From Paenibacillus chibensis (GTDB lineage Bacteria > Bacillota > Bacilli > Paenibacillales > Paenibacillaceae), in the NCBI RefSeq assembly GCF_004001045.1, contig NZ_BIMK01000007.1:124001-188000 (forward strand): a stretch of DNA of 64,000 nt, in the 5' to 3' direction. How positions within the stretch are numbered: position 1 is the first letter of the stretch; each line of letters starts with the position of its first letter. The notes under the pieces were generated by a model that had not been told where the DNA came from, did no database searches, and worked only from the letters and a program-made list of their open reading frames with translations. Made by a program: the position numbers and the translations under genes. Positions 46,346-54,420 of this stretch are shown here, one piece after another.

Positions 46346-47695
46346 TTATTTGGGTTTCACTACGATTCTCGCACCCTCAACATGAATGACGATGATCTCC
46401 GTGTCCCGCGGAATAAATTCTCCGTCGGTCACGACATCGATGCGCTCCTGGTCGATCACGGCCGTTCCTGCCGGGCGCAAAGGCGTGGCGCTAATCCCTG
46501 TCTTGCCGAGCAACGCTTCCTTGGAAGCCGTAGGCACATACCCCTGCTCCTTCGTCAGTGACTCACTCAGGATGAAGCGATTCCAGATCCCCCGCTCCTT
46601 GAACACGATGGCCACGATGACGATCACGACGACCGCAGCCGCAAAGGCGATTCCTAAGGACAGCATCGCATGGCTCGTATCATAGGCCGCCCGTACGACC
46701 CCGGCAATCAAGCTGACGGCTCCCAAAACGCCAAGGATCCCAAAGCTCGGCACGAACATTTCCAGGATCATGAGCACAAGACCCACGATAAAGAGCAGCC
46801 ATGTCTCATTGCCTGCGAATCCCGCGACATAATTGCCGAAGAAATACAGCACAAATGCTGTAACGCCGATAATTCCCGGAACGCCAAAGCCCGGTACGAT
46901 CAGCTCAATCACGATGCCGGCGATGCCGAGAAACAGCAGGATCGTCATCACGATCGGATTCGTCAGGAATGAGGCAACCTTCTCCGCGCCGGTATGCTGC
47001 ATCATAAACATATTATCCGTTGAATAGCCCATCCAGGCTGCAACCTCTTCCGGTGAAGATGCAATCGTATCGGCATACCCCACCTTGAGCGCCTGCTCGG
47101 TGGATAACGCGATAATTTCGCCTTTTTCTTTCTTTTGACCAATTTCCGGCAAATCCACGACGGTGTTGATATCAGCCATGCCTGCCGCAATATCCGCGTT
47201 TCTTCCGCTTGATTCTGCAGCAGCCGACATTTCCGCCTTCCATGCAGCCACGAGCTTGGGATCCTCCACGCGCTGTCCCGTGCTGTCCACCATCGCGGCT
47301 GCGCCGATCATGCTTCCCGGCGACATGGCGATCTTATCCGCGTTCAGCGCGATATAGCTGCCGGCCGATGCGGCATTGCCGCGTATGTACGCAACCGTTG
47401 TTATGTTGCTTTCCCGAATCATTTTGCCGATATTCTGGGCCGTGTTTACCAATCCCCCCGGCGTATCGACTTCCAGAATAATCAGTCCGGCATTCATTTT
47501 CCCGGCTTCCTTGAAGCCTCGCTTCATAAATTTCTCAAGACCGGTCTCAATTTTCTGCTCCACCGGTATTACATATACCGGGTCCGTTTTTGTCGCTTCC
47601 GCTTGGGCCGTACCGGGTATCGACGCTGTCCAGCCTACCACGAAAAGAAGTATGAAGCCTATTGCAAGCCATTTGGTATATTTGGAAAAACCCAT
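46346..47695 (-). CDS. NfeD family membrane protein, long form (YqeZ-like)
   Basis: 449 residues. Signal helix, then a ClpP-class serine protease domain (LIILEVDTPGGLVNTAQNIG, IRGNAASAGSYIALNADKI with the expected catalytic Ser), then four membrane helices and a C-terminal OB fold (ISATPLRPAGTAVIDQERID). NfeD partners with flotillin. A perfect sigma-W promoter lies upstream, so the pair likely responds to envelope stress. Confidence 0.93.
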   Translation of the reverse strand: MGFSKYTKWLAIGFILLFVVGWTASIPGTAQAEATKTDPVYVIPVEQKIETGLEKFMKRGFKEAGKMNAGLIILEVDTPGGLVNTAQNIGKMIRESNITTVAYIRGNAASAGSYIALNADKIAMSPGSMIGAAAMVDSTGQRVEDPKLVAAWKAEMSAAAESSGRNADIAAGMADINTVVDLPEIGQKKEKGEIIALSTEQALKVGYADTIASSPEEVAAWMGYSTDNMFMMQHTGAEKVASFLTNPIVMTILLFLGIAGIVIELIVPGFGVPGIIGVTAFVLYFFGNYVAGFAGNETWLLFIVGLVLMILEMFVPSFGILGVLGAVSLIAGVVRAAYDTSHAMLSLGIAFAAAVVVIVIVAIVFKERGIWNRFILSESLTKEQGYVPTASKEALLGKTGISATPLRPAGTAVIDQERIDVVTDGEFIPRDTEIIVIHVEGARIVVKPK

Positions 47696-47751
47696 TCCTT
47701 TTCCCTCCTTTCCTCATGATTATAATATAATGTCCAGCATATGCTAGTTAT

Positions 47752-47777
47752 TACGCAAGAAAAGGCTTACCGTTTCA
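47752..47777 (-). promoter_or_regulatory. Sigma-W promoter of nfeD-floA
   Basis: TGAAAC (47772-47777), 16 bases and CGTA (47752-47755) on the minus strand match the sigma-W consensus exactly. In B. subtilis yqeZ-floA-yqfB is a sigma-W operon. Confidence 0.9.
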
Positions 47778-47784
47778 TAAAATG

Positions 47785-47811
47785 AAAAAACACCCCTTAT
47801 AAAGGGGTGTT
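47785..47811 (-). terminator. Intrinsic terminator after yqeY
   Basis: AACACCCCTTTATAAGGGGTGTT followed by a U run on the minus strand, right after yqeY. It isolates rpsU-yqeY from the downstream sigma-W unit. Confidence 0.92.
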
Positions 47812-47823
47812 TCACGTTATGTT

Positions 47824-48267
47824 TTATTGCAGAAATTGCTGAACCACTTGGTTCACAAGTTTTCCGTCAGAGCGACCTTTGACTTTCGGCATCAGCGCGC
47901 TCATCACTTTACCCATGTCGGCTTTCGAAGAAGCACCGGTTTCCTGGATGGTCTGCTGTACAATAACTTTTATTTCTTCTTCGGAAAGCTGTTCGGGAAG
48001 ATACTGACCGATAATCTCAATTTCTGCTTCGACATTTGCCGCAAGATCGTCACGATCCGCTTTTTTAAATTCTTGGAGGGCATCTTTGCGCTGTTTAATT
48101 TCACGACTGAGGATATCAAGCACTTCGTTGTCATCCAAAGTTCTTTTCAAATCTATTTCAAGATTCTTGATCGTTGAACGAACCATTCGAATTGTGGAGA
48201 GCTTGAATTTCTCCTTGCTCTTCATCGCTTGTATCATATCTTCGTTCAATCGTTCGCTAAGATTCAT
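47824..48267 (-). CDS. yqeY: GatB/YqeY domain protein
   Basis: 147 residues, helical, related to the tRNA-binding tail of GatB. Family hallmarks are DMIQAMKSKEKFKLSTIRM, EIEIIGQYLPEQLSEEEI and MGKVMSALMPKVKGRSDGKL. The function is unknown; tRNA binding is inferred. It starts 16 bases after rpsU, as in other Bacillales. Confidence 0.95.
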   Translation of the reverse strand: MNLSERLNEDMIQAMKSKEKFKLSTIRMVRSTIKNLEIDLKRTLDDNEVLDILSREIKQRKDALQEFKKADRDDLAANVEAEIEIIGQYLPEQLSEEEIKVIVQQTIQETGASSKADMGKVMSALMPKVKGRSDGKLVNQVVQQFLQ

Positions 48268-48283
48268 GATAGTTCAGATCCTC

Positions 48284-48457
48284 CTAAAACTTTCTCTTAC
48301 GAGCAGCCTCGGACTTTTTCTTGCGCTTCACGCTTGGCTTCTCATAATGCTTGCGTTTCTTCACCTCAGCCAATACACCATCCTTTGCGATGGAGCGCTT
48401 AAAGCGGCGAAGTGCAGCATCAATAGACTCGTTTTTGCGAACTTTAGTTTCAGACAC
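48284..48457 (-). CDS. rpsU: Ribosomal protein bS21
   Basis: 57 residues, the standard size. [17 protein letters not shown] and the tail [20 protein letters not shown] are characteristic. It is a late-binding small-subunit protein near the anti-Shine-Dalgarno end of 16S rRNA. The start is a GTG at 48457 with GGAGGGAGGG 7 bases upstream; the longer frame is not coding. Confidence 0.97.
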   Translation of the reverse strand: MSETKVRKNESIDAALRRFKRSIAKDGVLAEVKKRKHYEKPSVKRKKKSEAARKRKF

Positions 48458-48516
48458 CAGTTTTCCCTCCCTCCGACCAGACCGTCCAAGAGCAATAACA
48501 CGGTTCATCAAATTTA

Positions 48517-48546
48517 ATTATAGGTGAAAGAGAAATAGGGTGTCAA
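48517..48546 (-). promoter_or_regulatory. Sigma-A promoter of rpsU-yqeY
   Basis: Perfect TTGACA (48541-48546), an 18-base spacer and perfect TATAAT (48517-48522), a strong promoter as expected for a ribosomal protein gene. Confidence 0.88.
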
Positions 48547-48568
48547 CCTTGACGCCTATTTTTTCGAA

Positions 48569-48587
48569 AAGCGCCTGAATTTTCAGG
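48569..48587 (-). terminator. Weak terminator of the HIT gene
   Basis: CCTGAA-AA-TTCAGG on the minus strand, then CGCTTTTC. A short stem and a short U run make it weak. Confidence 0.35.
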
Positions 48588-48595
48588 ACAATCTG

Positions 48596-48955
48596 CTATG
48601 CATGCGAATCCGAAATGCCTGTCAGTGCGCCAAGTTTGGCACCGCCGATCAGATGATAGTGGATATGGTGTACAGCTTGTCCGCTGTCCGGTCCGCAGTT
48701 GTTAATGAGACGGTATCCGGTTTCTGCCACGCCAAGCTCCTTGGCCACCTGCTGGGCTACCTGATGCATTTCCGCGATCAGCGGCAAATCCTGCTCTTCT
48801 ACTTCATTCATGGAAGCAATATGCTTTTTCGGAATAATCAGCACATGCACGGGAGCTGCAGGCTGAATGTCCTTGAACACCAATATTCTTTCATTTTCAT
48901 ATACCTTTTGGGAAGGTATGCTGCCTTCTGTAATTTTGCAAAAGAGACAGTCCAT
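48596..48955 (-). CDS. HIT family nucleotide hydrolase
   Basis: 119 residues. HIT proteins hydrolyse nucleotide phosphoramidates or related dinucleotides. The triad HIHYH (in QAVHHIHYHLIGG) is near the C-terminus; MDCLFCKITEGSIPS opens the protein with its CxxC and VLIIPKKHIASMNEV is typical. I start at 48955, with GGAGG 6 bases before; the frame extends further but no supporting site is present. Confidence 0.92.
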   Translation of the reverse strand: MDCLFCKITEGSIPSQKVYENERILVFKDIQPAAPVHVLIIPKKHIASMNEVEEQDLPLIAEMHQVAQQVAKELGVAETGYRLINNCGPDSGQAVHHIHYHLIGGAKLGALTGISDSHA

Positions 48956-49039
48956 TATTGTTCGCCTCCGATATGTAATTTGGTTTTCACTTGCTATTAT
49001 CATACCGGATTTCAGGGGAACCCGTCCAATTTTCGATGC

Positions 49040-49072
49040 AAAAAAAGAACCTTCTTTAGCAGAAAGTTCTTT
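49040..49072 (-). terminator. Intrinsic terminator of the 49130 gene
   Basis: AAGAACTTTCT pairs with AGAAGGTTCTT across GCTAA, followed by a U run on the minus strand. Confidence 0.72.
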
Positions 49073-49129
49073 TTCCTCCAAGGGATTTATCCCTTCAGAA
49101 ATGGAATGTTTTACATACAGGCTCGATGA

Positions 49130-49501
49130 TTAATAGAACGGCAGAAGCGACAATGCTGTCAGACCGAAAAGCGGGAGCGCGAGTCTGTTAAACCGGCGGC
49201 GTCCATAAGGAAAACCAAAGGGATACCCGAAACCGTATCCGAATGGTACCGGAAAAAACGCTCTGGTATCCTGCACAGGCCCGCGATAGCAGGGATCCCA
49301 GCAGCCGCCCTGTTGGTGATACGGACTCACCTGGCCATGATGATAAGGCATATTCTCATGGCCTACGGGAATCGCCATATAGACTTTCTCCTCATCCACA
49401 TGCTCAATAAAGCCGTCATGGACGCTACCGTCCGACATGGTCGCTCTGACATAACGATACATATGTTTTTTACATACCTCTTTGGCCTCTAACTTCTCCA
49501 T
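49130..49501 (-). CDS. Uncharacterised Gly/Phe/Tyr-rich protein
   Basis: 123 residues. The first part (YVRATMSDGSVHDGFIEHVD, then EEKVYMAIPVG) looks like a small beta barrel; the middle is His/Gln/Pro-rich (YHHGQVSPYHQQGG) and the end is Gly/Phe/Tyr-rich with a hydrophobic finish (LALPLFGLTALSLLPF). Spore-surface or coat proteins have such composition, but I cannot assign a family. GGGGAGGA precedes the ATG, and it has its own terminator. Confidence 0.7.
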   Translation of the reverse strand: MEKLEAKEVCKKHMYRYVRATMSDGSVHDGFIEHVDEEKVYMAIPVGHENMPYHHGQVSPYHQQGGCWDPCYRGPVQDTRAFFPVPFGYGFGYPFGFPYGRRRFNRLALPLFGLTALSLLPFY

Positions 49502-49589
49502 ACCTTGAATCCTCCCCAGTCAGCAAATTACATGATCATCATATTCAGAACTGGGCGAATGGCTACTGGGCCGGAGCAAAAAAAAAGGC

Positions 49590-49706
49590 AAAAAAAAGAA
49601 GCACCCTCCAAAGCTGAAACAGCATGGATGCGCACGGACGTATGTTAAGGAGGTAGGTCCCAGCCATACGTCCGCCGGGGTGCTTCTTGTAAGATGTCGG
49701 CTATAA
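49590..49706 (-). ncRNA. Candidate structured small RNA after sbcC
   Basis: A stretch of about 115 bases folds as a three-way junction on the minus strand. P1 is an 11-base stem (AAGAAGCACCC with GGGTGCTTCTT, 49678-49688 and 49596-49606). P2 is TCCA-T-GCTG-TTT-CAGC-TT-TGGA (49607-49628). P3 is CGGACGTATG with CATACGTCCG (49635-49674) and a 20-base loop containing ACCUCCUU. P1 is followed by a U run (49590-49597), so it doubles as a terminator. A promoter lies at 49711-49737. It may be an independent small RNA or only the terminator of sbcC. Confidence 0.5.
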
Positions 49707-49710
49707 CTGT

Positions 49711-49737
49711 ATTATAACAGCGGCTTGCAGCTGTCAC
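49711..49737 (-). promoter_or_regulatory. Extended -10 promoter before the candidate small RNA
   Basis: TATAAT (49711-49716) on the minus strand is preceded by TGT, giving TGTTATAAT, an extended -10. GTGACA (49732-49737) lies 15 bases upstream. It follows the sbcC stop, so it would drive only the structured element. Confidence 0.6.
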
Positions 49738-49768
49738 TGTGAGCTACATCACGCTATATCTGTTCACG

Positions 49769-52700
49769 CTACATCTGTTCGACTGTTATTTTCGATCCGC
49801 CGCCGGCTTGCTCCGCAGGTATTACCACCAGCTTGCGCGGCAGGCGCGCCCGAAGCTCCGGAACGTGGCTGATGACGCCCACCGACAAATGATCGCTATG
49901 CAGCTTTTCCAGTGATGTAATGACCGTTTCGAGCAGCTCTGGATCCAGCGTACCGAATCCTTCGTCCAGGAAAAAGAACTGCAGCGGATACTGTCCCCGG
50001 AGCTGGATTTGCGCGGACAGAGCCAGCGCCAGCGAAAGGGACGTCAGGAAGGTTTCGCCCCCTGAGAGCGTAGATACGGGCCTGCGCACGCCGCCGTTGG
50101 CATCGTCCCGGATCAGGAAGCCACCTCCGGAGTCCACCTCCAGCGCGTAACGCTGCTTGGTCAAATATCCAAGCCGCTGGGACGCGGACTGGCTGACCTG
50201 CATCAGCTGCTCCTCCGCGATATACTCGACGAAAGCATTTCCCCGCAGGCAGGACTGCAGCTTGAACAGCTTCTCCGCTTCGCGCTGACGCACCAATCGA
50301 AGCTTCTCCAGCTCCGTCCAACGGGCATGACGCTTCCTGATATCCTCCAGATCGCGTTCGGACCGTGCCTTGGCCTGCAGCGCTTCCTCGTCGGCCAGCC
50401 TGGCTTCGGACAGCTCCCGCGTCACGTTCATCCACTCTTCTTCGGTCAGCGAGCAGCCGAGCAGCTGCTCCTCAATATGCCGGATCGCGGACAGCAGATC
50501 CCGTTCTCCATCGCGATGCGTCCGAACCCTGGCCGCGAGCTGTTCAGCCTGCTCAGGCGTGATATACGCTTCTTCCACGTCCGCCTCGCCGGCAAAAGTC
50601 GAATCCGCAAGCAGCTTCTCCCAGCGCTTGCCCGCCGCCTCCTGATGCGCTGACGCAGAATCCGCAGCCTGGCATGCCATAGCATAGGCCTTGGCGCTTT
50701 CATGCTTCTCTTGTTCTGCGGACTGCCGCAGCGCCTTCTGTCTTGCTGCCGTTTCCCGGAGCGTCTTCAGCTCCTTAATGCAGGCCTCCAGCAGGATTTC
50801 CGCCCGCTGGTCGCCGATCCAGGCCTGCAGGCGCTGCTGCTTCTCGTTCAGAAGCTCCTGTTTGCCTTGAAGCTGGACTTCCAGCTGAACCAGCTGCTTC
50901 TCCGCGTCCGTTAAGCTTCGTTCCATCGCTTGGACGGTACTTTTCTTCTCCTCCAGAAACGGCACGCTCCGGCGGAGTCGTTCTTTGATTTCCTCTGCCT
51001 CGCGATCCTTCTGCGACATCTCGGCCCACCGGGTTTCGACCTCGCCTTGCGGAAGCTCCGGCAGTTCCTCGGACCACTTGCCTCTCAGGAGAGTCATTTC
51101 TTCATTGATCTGCTCCAGCTTCGTCCGAAGCTGTTCTAATACACCGCTGCCGGCCTCGATCTCTGCCGTCAGCTTAAGCGTCTGCTGCCGCACCGTTTCA
51201 TACTTCTCCCGAAGCTCTGAGGATTCTCTTTTCAGTATTGACAGCTCTTCCGACAGCTGGTCCCGCGAAGCCTCAAGCGCGTCAATCCGCTGCTCCCAGA
51301 CCGCTGCCGAGAATGGCGCAGCATCCGCAAGCTCCGCGCTCGCAGCCGCATAATCCATCGCTTCGCCGGCGGCTTTCGGCGCGTCAATGAGCTCGCCATC
51401 CCCAAGGGCCGAGCATTCATGAATGATCTGCCGCTGGGCATATTTGAAATCCTGGACCCTTGCCCTGATTTCTTGGAGCTTCCGAAGCGTCTCTTCGTAG
51501 ATGCCCGTCTCATCCGCTTCAGCATGGGCGGGGACCGGATGATCCAAAGAGCCGCATACCGGACATGGCTGCCCGTCATGAAGCTCCGAAGCGAGTGCGC
51601 GCGAAAGGCTCCGAAGCTGATGCTGCTTCAGCACCTCGTTAAGCTCATGATCATCCCGCTCCAGACTCACGAGGGCACGGTCTGCCTGCCCGGCCTGCTT
51701 CTCGGCTTGAGCAAGCAATGCTGCGCCTTTATAGGCAAGCTCCTTCTCCTGTTCCTGAAGCAGGCGAAGCTGCCCGCTGCTCAGTTCGTGCTTCCTTTGC
51801 ACCGAAGAGAGCTTCTCCTGCTGCAATTCCATCTCCGCCTGCGCCTTAGCCCGGCGCTCTTCTCCCGAAACCAGCAATTGGCGCAGCTGCAGTGCCTTCT
51901 GAAGCATATCCCGCTCTTTGGAGCTAACTTCAAGCCCGTTCAGCTTCTCCTGCAGCTCCGACTGCTTTTGCGATCCCCGGTTCAATAGTTCCTGCTCCTT
52001 GGCAAGAGACTGCTGCAGCTCTTTCAGGTTTACAGACGCCGCTTGATGCTGAACCATCAGCTGCTCGAAAAGGGATTGAGTAGCATCCCGCTCCTTCTGC
52101 AGCACAACCGCCTGCTCTAGCTGTTCCTGCCGCTGCAATAGCTTCGGCTCGCTGGAAGCCAAAGCTTCTTGCGCCGCTTCATCGATAGCAGCAGCCTTGA
52201 CCGCCGCTTCTTCGGCCTGCTGAGCAGAGGTCTGAAGCACGGCTCTCTCCGCGTCCTTCTGCTTCCACTCCTGTCTGCTTTCCCTCCATTGAACGAGGGA
52301 TGGCAAAATGGCGGACGCGGCTGCAGACTTGTCAAGCCGCTGCTCAAGTCCCCGCATCTCGTCTTCCAGCATGCGCAGCTGGTCCAGCTGGCTCTGCTTC
52401 CGATGCTTCTCCAGCTGGCGCTCCCGGATTTTGCCCTTCTCCTCCGCATCCTTCGTCAATGCGTTCAGCTTCGCGCGGATCGCCTCAGCTTGGGCAGCCG
52501 CATCTTTCAGCTGCTGCTCCGCCAGCTTCAAAGCATCCTCGCCTGCCTCGCCCAGTCCCTGCTGCTCCGCTTCGATGGCTCGCAGCGTGCCGTCATTCTC
52601 CTTGACCCTTCGGCTGAGCTTGATGCCGAGCTGATCACCGTATTTCTCAAGATGAAATAAGCGCTGCAACATCTGCCTGCGCTCGCTGCCCTTCAGAGAG

Positions 52701-53179
52701 AGAAATTCGGCGAACTTGCCCTGCGGAAGAACGACGGCCCGGGTGAAGTCGTCCATTTTCAGGCCGATCTTATCTTCCACGCATCGCGTCACTTCGGCCA
52801 GCTTGTCGGCAACGACGTTCTCGCCTTCATCCGTGATCTCGATGAACCGGCTGACCGTGTTGCTGACAGACAGCTCGCTGGTGCGCTTGAATCTCCGCTC
52901 CACGCGGTATCGGTGCTTGCCTTCCTCGGAAGCCAGCTCAAAGCTGAAGGAAACGAACAGGCTGTCCTCCGAATGGTTCATGATCCCTTGCGTCCCGTTG
53001 ACGGCCCGTTCGACTTTGCCGTACAAAGCGAGGGTCATCGCATCCAGCAAGGTCGATTTGCCGCTGCCCGTAGGCCCGAATATGCCGAACAGCCCCATAT
53101 CGCATAAATCCTCGAAATCGATCTGCTGCATTTCCCTGTAGCTTTGCAGACCGGATAGTTTAAGCGTAATTGGCTTCAT
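49769..53179 (-). CDS. sbcC: Nuclease SbcCD subunit C
   Basis: 1136 residues, an SMC-like ATPase. With SbcD it cuts hairpins and processes DNA ends. Walker A GPTGSGKS is at 35-42; two long coiled-coil arms flank the zinc hook CPVCGSLDHP; the C-terminal part carries the signature LSGGETFLTSLSLALALS and Walker B FFLDEGFGTLDPE. It shares ATGA with sbcD. The arms are Glu/Gln/Lys-rich with many leucines. Confidence 0.95.
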   Translation of the reverse strand: MKPITLKLSGLQSYREMQQIDFEDLCDMGLFGIFGPTGSGKSTLLDAMTLALYGKVERAVNGTQGIMNHSEDSLFVSFSFELASEEGKHRYRVERRFKRTSELSVSNTVSRFIEITDEGENVVADKLAEVTRCVEDKIGLKMDDFTRAVVLPQGKFAEFLSLKGSERRQMLQRLFHLEKYGDQLGIKLSRRVKENDGTLRAIEAEQQGLGEAGEDALKLAEQQLKDAAAQAEAIRAKLNALTKDAEEKGKIRERQLEKHRKQSQLDQLRMLEDEMRGLEQRLDKSAAASAILPSLVQWRESRQEWKQKDAERAVLQTSAQQAEEAAVKAAAIDEAAQEALASSEPKLLQRQEQLEQAVVLQKERDATQSLFEQLMVQHQAASVNLKELQQSLAKEQELLNRGSQKQSELQEKLNGLEVSSKERDMLQKALQLRQLLVSGEERRAKAQAEMELQQEKLSSVQRKHELSSGQLRLLQEQEKELAYKGAALLAQAEKQAGQADRALVSLERDDHELNEVLKQHQLRSLSRALASELHDGQPCPVCGSLDHPVPAHAEADETGIYEETLRKLQEIRARVQDFKYAQRQIIHECSALGDGELIDAPKAAGEAMDYAAASAELADAAPFSAAVWEQRIDALEASRDQLSEELSILKRESSELREKYETVRQQTLKLTAEIEAGSGVLEQLRTKLEQINEEMTLLRGKWSEELPELPQGEVETRWAEMSQKDREAEEIKERLRRSVPFLEEKKSTVQAMERSLTDAEKQLVQLEVQLQGKQELLNEKQQRLQAWIGDQRAEILLEACIKELKTLRETAARQKALRQSAEQEKHESAKAYAMACQAADSASAHQEAAGKRWEKLLADSTFAGEADVEEAYITPEQAEQLAARVRTHRDGERDLLSAIRHIEEQLLGCSLTEEEWMNVTRELSEARLADEEALQAKARSERDLEDIRKRHARWTELEKLRLVRQREAEKLFKLQSCLRGNAFVEYIAEEQLMQVSQSASQRLGYLTKQRYALEVDSGGGFLIRDDANGGVRRPVSTLSGGETFLTSLSLALALSAQIQLRGQYPLQFFFLDEGFGTLDPELLETVITSLEKLHSDHLSVGVISHVPELRARLPRKLVVIPAEQAGGGSKITVEQM

Positions 53180-54354
53180 TCCGCTTCCTCCTCCTTAGCC
53201 TGTTCCTCTTCCTCGACAAGCTCGAGAAACAGCTGCGTCAGCTCCTCTTCCGGTTCGGCTCCGCCGGTCTGACGCTGATAGAACTTGCGGAACAGCTCCG
53301 AGACCGGGAGCCCTGAACGTTCATACTGCAGCTCCGCCTGCTCCATTTCGGGATAAACCGGACGGATATGTACGAAGCCTTCCCGGCTTTTGCGCAGGCG
53401 CTGGATCTCGCCGATCGACATGGATTCGGTCAAGGACACCTCCAAATCGATAAAAGCATCCGCATGCCTTCCTTCATCCAGCCAGCGGTAGACCTCCTCC
53501 AGGCCGCCTTTTGCTTTCCAGCGGACCAACGGACGGCCGCAAGACAGATGAATTTCTTCCAGCACTGGAGCTCCGCCAGGGGCGATATCCAGCATCATGA
53601 CCGATTTAGCCTGTCCGGCTTCCGAAAAGCTGTAGGCCAGCGGCGAGCCGCTGTAGCGTATAACACCATCGCCCTTCACGGCCTGCGGACGATGCAGATG
53701 TCCAAGCGCCGTATACTGCGCCCCGACCGACAGCGCCGATGGATCAACCGTATAGGCGCCACCGACCTGGATCGGGCGTTCCGAATCGCTTTCCACGCCG
53801 CCCAGAACATAAATATGGCTCATCGCCAGATTGACCGTTTCCGGCTTGAACTCCCGCGCGAGCTTGTTCATCAGCATGCCTACACGGGCACTGTATGCCC
53901 TGCGCAGCTCTTCTTCCTGGCCTTCTGCGGACAGCAGCTCATTAAGCCGGGATTCCGAGGGATACGGAAGCGCAGCGATTTTGGCGATTTCTCCCGTCCG
54001 GGAAGCCCCTACCGTTACCGTTTCAGCTATGGGAAGGCCGATCAGCGTAATTCCCTGCCGCGCAACCAGCGGCGAAACCGAGGATACGCGTTCGGGCTGA
54101 TCATGGTTGCCGGAGATGACAACGAGCGGCCGCCCATTCTCCGTCAATCTTGCACAAGCCTCGTAAAAGAGCTGTTCCGCTGCCGCAGGCGGATTAACCG
54201 AGTCGTAAACATCACCCGCCATCAGCACCAGATCAGCCTGCTGCTCATTCGCGATGCGGACAAGCTCATCCACAAAATCCTCCTGTTCCCTCAGCCTGCC
54301 GCGGCCTTCAAGCGTTTTTCCTAAATGCCAATCCCCGGTGTGCAGTATCCTCAT
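53176..54354 (-). CDS. sbcD: Nuclease SbcCD subunit D
   Basis: 392 residues, the metallophosphatase-type nuclease partner of SbcC. The metal-binding motifs are HTGDWHLGKT, LMAGDVYDS, VISGNHDQPERVS, then the late AMSHIYVLGG and TALGHLHRPQ. I start at 54354 where AGGAGAGG precedes the ATG; an ATG eight codons earlier is less supported. It lies 66 bases after addA, with a small hairpin (TGCGCC-GAC-GGCGCA, 54397-54411) in between. Confidence 0.95.
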   Translation of the reverse strand: MRILHTGDWHLGKTLEGRGRLREQEDFVDELVRIANEQQADLVLMAGDVYDSVNPPAAAEQLFYEACARLTENGRPLVVISGNHDQPERVSSVSPLVARQGITLIGLPIAETVTVGASRTGEIAKIAALPYPSESRLNELLSAEGQEEELRRAYSARVGMLMNKLAREFKPETVNLAMSHIYVLGGVESDSERPIQVGGAYTVDPSALSVGAQYTALGHLHRPQAVKGDGVIRYSGSPLAYSFSEAGQAKSVMMLDIAPGGAPVLEEIHLSCGRPLVRWKAKGGLEEVYRWLDEGRHADAFIDLEVSLTESMSIGEIQRLRKSREGFVHIRPVYPEMEQAELQYERSGLPVSELFRKFYQRQTGGAEPEEELTQLFLELVEEEEQAKEEEAE

Positions 54355-54420
54355 GCCGCCTCTCCTTTCCATATGCAAAAATTAGTATTAAAGCATTGCG
54401 CCGTCGGCGCATCGATCCGA

